Assembly (NCBI GenBank): GCA_002297645.1
Contig: DBMH01000200.1
Coordinates: 1-9,120 of the forward strand
Reading direction: 5' to 3'
Source: Rhodanobacteraceae bacterium UBA703
GTDB lineage: Bacteria; Pseudomonadota; Gammaproteobacteria; Xanthomonadales; Rhodanobacteraceae
Length of the DNA: 9,120 nucleotides
In this document: in pieces, positions 1 to 7,100 of the stretch
Position numbering within the stretch: position 1 is the first letter of the stretch
Layout: each line of letters opens with the position of its first letter
The notes under the pieces: generated by a model
Database searches by the model: none
What the model saw: the letters and a program-made list of their open reading frames with translations, nothing else
Told to the model about the DNA's origin: nothing
Made by a program: the position numbers and the translations under genes

Positions 1-140
1 CGGCCGCGGGCGGGGAAGCCGCGCCTGCCGGAGCCCTGCGCCGGCGCGCGACGCCGAGGACGGAGGCCACGGCGGAAGCAGCGCCGAAACCGCGCCCGAA
101 AACCGCCATCCGTCACAGCGCCGCCGAAACGGAAACAGAA

Positions 141-1457
141 GTGTCCGCGCCATCCGTCGCACCGCGCGCGCGAAAGGCCGTCACGACCTCCTCCGCCACG
201 CCGCAGACGGACATTCGCGCTGTCGCAACGTCACCCGGCCTGCCGGAACCGTCGTCGACGGATCGCGCGGGGACGAGGAAGGAAGACGTTCCACTTTCCC
301 GGCCGCCCTTGGATCGTCCGCGCGACGCTTCGCGCACGACGCCCTCGTCCAGCCCGTCCGACGGCGCCGTGCGGCCTGTCGCCGCCGCGCGAGCCGCTCC
401 CGCTCCGTCGATACCCATTGCCGAACCGGCATCCGGCGCACGCGAGGAGACGGACGCGCCGGCCAGGGTTCCGTCGTTCGCACGCAAGCCGGTGTCCGCG
501 GCGCCGCCCGTGCGCAAGGCGCCGGCCCGGCCGGCCGATACCTCGAAGCGCTCGGGGCAGGCGCTGGACTGGCTGCTCGAACGCGTACCGCCACGGCATC
601 GCGGGCGCGTGCACGACTATCTCGTGCTGATGCGCATGGATCGCCCGGTCGGCGCCCTGCTGCTGCTGTGGCCGACGTGGTGGGCGCTGTGGTTCGCCGC
701 CGGCGACTTCCCTCCGCTGGGCGCCTTGGTCATCTTCACGCTCGGCGTGTTCGTCATGCGCGCGGCCGGATGCGTCATCAACGACTACGCCGACCACGAC
801 TGGCTCGACGCGCAGGTCGAGCGCACCGCCGGACGGCCGATGGCGGCCAGGCGCGTATCGAAGAAGGAGGCCCTGACCCTGTTCGGCGGCCTGCTCGCGT
901 TCGCCTTCGTGCTCGTGCTGTTCACGAATCCGCTGACCATCGGCCTGTCCTTCGTCGGCGCGGCGCTCGCCGCGATCTATCCTTTCACCAAGCGCGTCAC
1001 GCACCTCGCCCAGGTCGTGCTCGGCGCCGCATTCGGCTGGTCGATCCCGATGGCGTTCGCGGCCGTCACGAATTCGCTGCCGCCGCTGTGCTGGCTGCTG
1101 TTCCTCGCCAACATCCTGTTCTCGGTGATCTACGACACCGAGTACGCGATGGTCGACCGCGACGACGACATCCGCGCGGGTTCGAAATCGACCGCGATCC
1201 TGTTCGGCGACGCCGACCGCGCGATCCTCGGCGTGCTGATGGCGACCTTCCTGCTCGCGATGCTGCTGGCCGGCACGCGCGCGCACCTCGGCTGGCCTTA
1301 CTTCCTCGGCCTCGCCGCCGCCGCCGGATTGCTCGGCTGGCAGCAATGGCTGATCCGCGCCCGCGAGCGCATGGCCTGCTTCGCCGCGTTCCGCAACAAC
1401 AACTGGGTCGGCTTCCTGCTCTGGATCGGCCTGGCGATGGCGCTGGCGATACGCTGA
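141..1457 (+). CDS. ubiA: 4-hydroxybenzoate polyprenyltransferase UbiA with a long disordered N-terminal extension
   Basis: This integral inner-membrane prenyltransferase attaches the polyprenyl tail to 4-hydroxybenzoate in ubiquinone synthesis. The UbiA core runs from about residue 140 to 438 and resembles E. coli UbiA closely. It has LMRMDRPVGALLLLWPTWWA at 162-181, the first Asp-rich motif NDYADHDWLD at 214-223, YPFTKR at 280-285, VVLGAAFGWSIPMAFAAV at 292-309 and the second Asp-rich motif DTEYAMVDRDDD at 332-343. Both Mg-diphosphate motifs are intact, with several hydrophobic helices between and after them. Residues 1-139 are Ala/Pro/Arg/Ser-rich, without hydrophobic segments and probably disordered; this makes the protein about 140 residues longer than typical UbiA (about 290). 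The start is uncertain. GTG at 141 has only a weak GGAA-like site upstream, and the same frame is stop-free back to base 3, so the true start may lie outside the window. A short form starting near GTG 609 or ATG 630 is also possible. Function is secure; the N-terminus is not. Confidence 0.93.
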   Translation: MSAPSVAPRARKAVTTSSATPQTDIRAVATSPGLPEPSSTDRAGTRKEDVPLSRPPLDRPRDASRTTPSSSPSDGAVRPVAAARAAPAPSIPIAEPASGAREETDAPARVPSFARKPVSAAPPVRKAPARPADTSKRSGQALDWLLERVPPRHRGRVHDYLVLMRMDRPVGALLLLWPTWWALWFAAGDFPPLGALVIFTLGVFVMRAAGCVINDYADHDWLDAQVERTAGRPMAARRVSKKEALTLFGGLLAFAFVLVLFTNPLTIGLSFVGAALAAIYPFTKRVTHLAQVVLGAAFGWSIPMAFAAVTNSLPPLCWLLFLANILFSVIYDTEYAMVDRDDDIRAGSKSTAILFGDADRAILGVLMATFLLAMLLAGTRAHLGWPYFLGLAAAAGLLGWQQWLIRARERMACFAAFRNNNWVGFLLWIGLAMALAIR

Positions 1458-1499
1458 CGGCGGCCAGACACCTGGCTTGGCGGAACACGACCTTTCGGG

Positions 1500-3947
1500 A
1501 TGAAACAGTCTGGCTATCACTTTGACGGTTTCCACCTCGTCCCCGCGACTCGCGAGCTGCGGAAGGACGGGCAGTTGGTCAATGCACAACGCATGGTATT
1601 CGACTGCTTGGCTTATCTGCTCGAACACCGCGGTCGCGCCATTGGTCGCGACGAACTGATGTCGGCGCTGTGGGGGCGCGTCGATGTTCCTTACGCTCAG
1701 GTAAGCCATCTCGTGCGGCGCGCTCGGCAGGCCGTCGGTGACGCATCCGGCGAACAAAAGGTCATCCGCACGGTTCCGGACTTCGGCTATCGATGGGTGG
1801 CGGATGTACAGGTGACGCAGGAAGAGGATTCCGCCGAGCCGGTGCCGCCGCAGGCGAAGGCCGATCGCCTCCCCGCACTGGATCGGTCGGGTACGGGCTC
1901 CGTGGCAGCCTCGCCGGGCAAAGCGCTTGCGCCGGCGGCCGACGTGTCGACGTCGCTGCCAGCCGACGTCGCGGCGCCCGCGTCGCGACGCTTGCGCGCC
2001 TGGCATCGCATCGGGCCCGCCGTCCTCTTGCTGTCTGCCATTGTGGCCGTGGCTACCTATCTCGCGCTCGCGCACCGCCGCGCTCCGCCCACCGCCAGCA
2101 CCCTCCCTTCTGCCGCAATCGTCGTACTGCCTTTGGAGGTCGTTGCTCCGGGTGATGCCGGCTGGGTGCGCCTTGGCGCCATGGACCTGATCGCCGGCCG
2201 GCTGCGCGGTGCCGGCTTGCCCGTACCTTCGAGCGACAGCGTCGTGGCGGCCGTGCACGCCGTCGGCGAGCCGATCGACGCGGAACACCGCGTGGCACTG
2301 AGGCGCGTCCTCGGGGTTGCCCGCCTAGTGGAGGGAAAGGCAACCCGGTCGTCGGCCGGCTGGAAGGTCGAACTGAGCAGCGCAGGCGACGATGGCTTGT
2401 TCAGCAGGGCCGAAGTCGAGCGGCCGGACGTAACCGAGGCGGCGCGCCATGCGGCGGATCTGTTGCTCGCGGCGATGGGGCATTCCGTCGCTGGCCCGCT
2501 CGCGGACGAACACGATGGCGACTCGCTACGAGAGATCTTGCCCCGCGCCCAGGCCGCATTGCTGGCCGAGCAACTCGATGCGGCACGCGCAATCCTGTCG
2601 GATGTACCGGAACCCGCTCGTGCGGACCCGCGCCGGCAGATCCTGCTTGCGCGGGTGGAGTTGCGCGCAGGAAAGCTCGATCTGGCGCAATCCATGCTCG
2701 TTGCATTGCTCGATGCCCCCGCCACGGCGTCGCATCCATCGTTGCGGGCCGAGATCCTGAGTTCGCTCGGCTTCATCGGCCTGACCCGCAACGACTGTGT
2801 CGAGGCCGAGCACCGTTTCGACGATGCCGTCGCAGCGGTTGGCAGTCGGCGTACCGGTCTCGATGTCGGAGCTGCATTGTCCGCACGCGGCGCCGCGCGC
2901 GCTTGCTTGCGGCGCTTTGGCGAGGCCGTTGCGGACCTCAGCGAAGCCGGCCCCATCCTCAGCGCTGCCGGGGACCGGCTCGGCCTGGCGCGCCTGGACA
3001 ATCATTTCGGCGTGCTCGAGTTCTATCGCCATCGACCGGCCGAGGCCGTGCCCTATCTGGAGCGGGCGGCCACGGTGCATGAGTCTTTCGGCACGGTGGA
3101 AAGCTTCGCCGCCGATCTGGCGCTGCTGGTGACGGTGCAGGTCGAACTCCTGCGTTGGCCGGACGCGCTCGCGTCCAGTGAACGCCTGTGGAACCTGCAT
3201 GGACACATCGGCGATCCGACACGCGTGCGTGCGATGGCTGGGGTGCGCGCGATGGCTCTGGTCCGAACCGGCCGCCAAGCCGAGGCGGATGCGCTGCTGC
3301 GCAGCGCAGGCAGCGAGAAGTCGCCGCCGGATGCCGCGCTTGACTTGGCGTTCCATCAGGCGGAGGCCGAACTGGCCTGGACGAAAGGTGATGCGACGCA
3401 AACCCTTGCCGCCTTGGCCCGCGCCTGGGCGGCGCTGCCGCCGGCGCAAATGCGCGATGAGGAGGACATCCGCACCTTGCTGCTGGGACAGCGTGCCGCA
3501 ATCGCCAGCGGCCATCCGGCACCGGCGCCGCATCCGGGCACCGGCTTGCCAGCGACGGAGGGTGGCGATTCGCCCATCCCTCTCGTCGCCGTGGCCGAAT
3601 GGGCGGACCACGAGGGCCGCCCCGCCGACGCCGAACGCGCCTTCCGCGAAGCCGGGGCGCTCGCGGAGGCGCGGGGCGTGCCGTCGACCACGGTGCTGGT
3701 CGTCGACGCCTACGTGCGCTGGCTGTTGGCCAGGCAGCGTTCCGCCGAAGCCAGAGCGATCGCCGGGCGCGTTCTTCCGTGGGCGGACCGCGACTTCGAC
3801 AGTGCGCTCCTGCTGGCGCGCACGTATCGCGCGGGCGGCGACGTCGCTGCGGCCGAGCGAGCACGCGAACAGGCGCGGCAACTGGCCGGAGAGCGTGAGG
3901 TCGATAGGGACGTGGTTCCCGTGCAAATCACGGATCCGGCGCGATAA
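1500..3947 (+). CDS. Membrane-anchored winged-helix (ToxR/CadC-type) transcriptional regulator with TPR-like periplasmic region
   Basis: This looks like a one-component regulator that would bind DNA in the cytoplasm while sensing across the inner membrane. Residues 6-101 form an OmpR/PhoB-type winged helix: LAYLLEHRGRAIGRDELMSALWG (37-59), a recognition-helix region YAQVSHLVRRARQAVG (65-80) and the wing VIRTVPDFGYRWV (88-100). Residues 102-165 are a Pro/Ala/Asp-rich linker. One membrane helix lies at about 171-191 and is preceded by RRLRAWHR, which fits an N-in, C-out topology. Residues 205-251 (IVVLPLEVVAPGD and onward) resemble the TolB-N-like segment common in such regulators. From about 340 to 800 the protein is Ala/Leu-rich amphipathic helices with TPR-like spacing (for example 430-530 and 700-795). 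No receiver domain or phosphoacceptor aspartate is visible. ATG 1500 is chosen because the winged helix begins right after it, although its Shine-Dalgarno is weak. It lies 42 bp after ubiA on the same strand. Target and signal cannot be read from the sequence. Confidence 0.88.
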   Translation: MKQSGYHFDGFHLVPATRELRKDGQLVNAQRMVFDCLAYLLEHRGRAIGRDELMSALWGRVDVPYAQVSHLVRRARQAVGDASGEQKVIRTVPDFGYRWVADVQVTQEEDSAEPVPPQAKADRLPALDRSGTGSVAASPGKALAPAADVSTSLPADVAAPASRRLRAWHRIGPAVLLLSAIVAVATYLALAHRRAPPTASTLPSAAIVVLPLEVVAPGDAGWVRLGAMDLIAGRLRGAGLPVPSSDSVVAAVHAVGEPIDAEHRVALRRVLGVARLVEGKATRSSAGWKVELSSAGDDGLFSRAEVERPDVTEAARHAADLLLAAMGHSVAGPLADEHDGDSLREILPRAQAALLAEQLDAARAILSDVPEPARADPRRQILLARVELRAGKLDLAQSMLVALLDAPATASHPSLRAEILSSLGFIGLTRNDCVEAEHRFDDAVAAVGSRRTGLDVGAALSARGAARACLRRFGEAVADLSEAGPILSAAGDRLGLARLDNHFGVLEFYRHRPAEAVPYLERAATVHESFGTVESFAADLALLVTVQVELLRWPDALASSERLWNLHGHIGDPTRVRAMAGVRAMALVRTGRQAEADALLRSAGSEKSPPDAALDLAFHQAEAELAWTKGDATQTLAALARAWAALPPAQMRDEEDIRTLLLGQRAAIASGHPAPAPHPGTGLPATEGGDSPIPLVAVAEWADHEGRPADAERAFREAGALAEARGVPSTTVLVVDAYVRWLLARQRSAEARAIAGRVLPWADRDFDSALLLARTYRAGGDVAAAERAREQARQLAGEREVDRDVVPVQITDPAR

Positions 3948-4035
3948 CCCACGGATTCACCTGGGAATCAATCGTCCGTAAACCTCGCCTGACACGCCCC
4001 GTCACGCCGGCCCGCTCTCGCCGTGGGATCGTGGA

Positions 4036-4068
4036 TGCCGCACGCACGCTTCGTCGTGCGCCGCGGCA
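4036..4068 (+). other. Strong imperfect hairpin between the regulator and the secreted-protein gene
   Basis: TGCCGC (4036-4041) pairs with GCGGCA (4063-4068), and CGCACG (4043-4048) pairs with CGTGCG (4055-4060). An A/CC internal loop separates the two stems and the apical loop is CTTCGT. It lies 88 nt after the regulator stop and 60 nt before the downstream GTG. No T-run follows, so it is not a textbook intrinsic terminator. It could attenuate read-through or be a 5'-UTR structure of the next gene. The pairing is directly visible; the role is inference. Confidence 0.4.
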
Positions 4069-4112
4069 CCCCGTGTCCAGCCATGCGCTGGCGCAAGGTG
4101 ATCCCAGCCAGC

Positions 4113-4122
4113 AGGAGAGGGG
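4113..4122 (+). promoter_or_regulatory. Shine-Dalgarno for the 1513-residue secreted protein
   Basis: The purine run AGGAGAGGGG ends six bases before GTG 4129. This is the clearest ribosome-binding site in the window, and it is the reason GTG 4129 is taken as the start even though it gives an unusually long signal-peptide n-region. Confidence 0.65.
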
Positions 4123-4128
4123 AACAGA

Positions 4129-7100
4129 GTGAAAGCATCATCAAATGACGGGCCCGGTAGCCCGCATCCGGCCGGTATCGCGCAGTGTGGAGCGGGAGCG
4201 AATGAACGCGCGCCGGCGTCCATCGCGGGCAGGTTGTGCCGCGCCGCCCAGCGCGGCCTCGTCCTTGGCGCGATGGCGCTGCCGGCCGCGGGTACGCCGC
4301 TCGCCGCGCTGGCCGCCGGCACCCTGGACGCGAGCTTCACGCCGCCTGCCTGGCAGGCGGGTTCGCGTGTCGGCACGCTCGCGCTCCAAGCGGACGGGAG
4401 GGTGCTGGCCGGCGGGTATTTCGTCGACAGCGGCGGTGTCATCGTGCAAGGCGTACTGCGCCTGAATGCCGACGGCTCGCGCGACGCGTCGTTCACACCG
4501 GCGCTCACCGATGGCGATGTCTCGTCCATCCTGGTGCAGTTCGACGGCAAGGTCCTGATCAGCGGGTATGCGTCCACGGTCAACGGCCGGGCCACCGGGC
4601 CGTTCGCGCGCCTGAATGCAGACGGCACGCTCGATGCTGGTTTCGTCCCGGCGCAGGCGAACGCCCGCGTCAAGGCGTTCGCGGTGCAGCCGGACGGCAA
4701 GATCCTGATCGGCGGAACGTTCAGCGCGGTCGGCGGCACCTCGATCGCGGCCATCGCGCGCCTGAACGCCGACGGCACGCTCGATGCTGGTTTCAGCAGC
4801 CCGATTTCCGATACCTACCTGTCGTTCTTGAGCGGCGTGACGTCGATTGCGCTGCGCCCCGACGGCAGGATCCTGCTCGCCGGCAATTTCTGCGCGCCGG
4901 CGGATGCGGCCTGCAACACGACGGCGGCAGCAGTGCGGCTGAACACCGACGGCAGCCTCGACACCGACCTCACTGCCGCCAGCGGGCTGGACGACGCCGA
5001 AGGGTTTGCCATCGTGGCGCACCCCGACGGAACCACCCTGGTTGCCGGCTACAGCAGCTTCCGCCGGCTCAGCGCCGCGGACACCTGGGATACGAGCTTC
5101 GATCCGCAGCCGACCGGCTTCGTCAACTCGATCGTCGTACAGCCCGACGGCCGTGTGCTCGTCGCCGGCGCCTTCATCGACATCGGCGGCGGTCCCCGCA
5201 CCCATATCGCGCGCCTGAATGCCGATGGTTCCGCCGACGCCAGCTTCGACGGCGATGGCAGCGGAAATCCGAACGACCAGGTCTACACGCTGGCGGCGCA
5301 GGCCGACGGCCGCGTGCTGGTCGGTGGTTCGTTCGGCAGCGTCGGCGCGCAGCAGGTCGCCCGGCCAGGCGTCGCGCGCCTGCTGATCCCGGATGGCGCC
5401 ATGCAGCAGCTCGGCTTCGGCGCCGACCACGGCACGCTGCGCTGGCAGCGCGGCGGCGCGGGTGCCGAGTTCGGGCGCGTCACGTTCGAGTCCTCGACCG
5501 ACGGCAGCGCCTGGAGTCCGCTCGGCGACGGCGCCTGGAACCCGGGCACCTGGAATCTCGTCGCGCCGAACCTGCCGACAAACACCAGCCTCTGGCTGCG
5601 TGCGCGCGGCCAGGTTCTCAGCGGCGGCGGCTACACGGGCTTCAGCGGCTCGGTCAACGAGGCCGTGCGCCAGGTCGTCGCCAAGGTCACGCCGTCGGCG
5701 GGCACCGGCGGCCACATCGCCCCGGCCGCACCGCAGTTCGTCGACGCCGGCTCGACCCTGGCCTTCACGATCACCCCCGATGCCGGGCAACGCATCCTGT
5801 CGGTCGGCGGCAGTTGCAGTGGCACGTTGGCCGGCAGCGTCTATACCGTCGTCGCGATCGAGCGCGACTGCACGCTGCAGGTGGCGTTCACGGCCGCCGC
5901 CAACTTCGTCGTGACCCCGAGTACGGGCAGCGGCGGCCAGATCACGCCGTCGTCGCCGCAGGGCGTCATGCCGGGTGGGCGCGCCGCCTTCCAGCTGACG
6001 TCGGATACCGGCTACGCCATCGATCATGTCGGTGGCACCTGCGGTGGCGACCTCGCCGGCAACGTCTATACGACGGCGCCGGTACAGGCCGATTGCAGCG
6101 TGGAAGCCGCGTTCACCATCCAGACCTACACGGTCACCGCCACCGCGGGCGCGAACGGCAGCGTCACGCCTGCCGTGCAAGTGGTGCCCTACGGCAGCAC
6201 TGCCGTCGTCAGCGTGGTGCCGCAGTTCGGCTACAACGCACAGGTTTCCGGCTGCGGCGGCACGCTCAACGGCATCACCTACGCCACCGCGCCGATCATG
6301 GCCGATTGCCTGGTCGACGCCGGCTTCGCGCCGCGCAGCGAGGCAGGTACGTCGCTGACCTACACGCTGATGCCGGCACAGTACGGCGTCGCCTGCGGCA
6401 CCCAGAGCGCGATCACGGCCAAGGTCGGCGACTACGTCTATCCGTGCTACACACTGAAGAACAACAGCGGGCGCACGCTGCCCTGGCACTACCTCGCCAG
6501 CACGGGGAGCGGTGCGTCCTACTGGCACGACTATCCCAACCATGCGCCGCTGGCCGACTACGGGGTGGCGCCCACCATCGCCGCGCCGATCCTGGTCACG
6601 CGCTCGCTCGACATCGAGGCGCGCTGGAACGCACTGGAGCAGGCGCCGCCACGCTATACCTTCGATGACACCGCGGCCTTCGACTGGATCGAGCTGGCCG
6701 GGTCGGCGGCGGCGACGCGGTTGCCGATCGACATGCACGTGCCGTACGGCGAGGCGCAGGTCGAACTCCCGTTCTCGTTTGATTTCTACGGGCTGCCGAC
6801 CGACGGCCGGCTGTGCGTCAACAAGAACGGCTGGATGAACTTCAATTCGGGCCAGCCGTGCATCGACTATTCGAACACCATGGTCATCGCTCCGGCCCAG
6901 TCCGGCATCTTCGGAGTCACCTATCCCTACGTCGGCGGCGACATCTACTACGCCACGCTCGGCACCGCGCCGAACCGGCGCGCCGTGGTCGAGTGGTCGA
7001 ACGTGACGCTGCCCTACGACAACGATCCCGGCGTGCCGATGGCGTTCCAGGCCGTCATCGAGGAGGCCGGCGGCGCGATCACGTTCCAGTACCGTTCGAT

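Larger units (their letters stand above)
4318..5394 (+). repeat. Seven tandem delta-60-type repeats encoding a putative seven-bladed beta-propeller
   Basis: The Asp-Gly-containing strand recurs seven times: ADGR (88-91), FDGK (138-141), PDGK (188-191), RPDGR (243-247), PDGT (299-302), PDGR (339-342) and ADGR (392-395). Each is followed by a hydrophobic-Gly-Gly/Ala-Gly turn, then by RLNADG(T/S)xDAxF or a degenerate form. RLNADG begins at residues 111, 161 and 211, an exact 50-residue period; later units are more diverged. Seven units suit a closed seven-bladed propeller, but that closure is inferred rather than shown. Confidence 0.8.

Noticed and set aside
1458..1499. The gap between ubiA and the regulator, examined for a terminator or promoter.
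   Set aside because: Only 42 bp, with no convincing inverted repeat, promoter or strong Shine-Dalgarno; co-transcription with ubiA is possible but unproven.
231..2288. A 685-codon minus-strand open frame across ubiA and the start of the regulator.
   Set aside because: It runs across two well-supported + strand genes and has the same shadow composition. No domain is visible.
3956..3984. TTCACC, a 17-base gap, then TAAACC: a possible sigma70-like promoter ahead of the secreted-protein gene.
   Set aside because: The match is poor (four and three of six consensus positions) and such matches arise by chance; no promoter is claimed.
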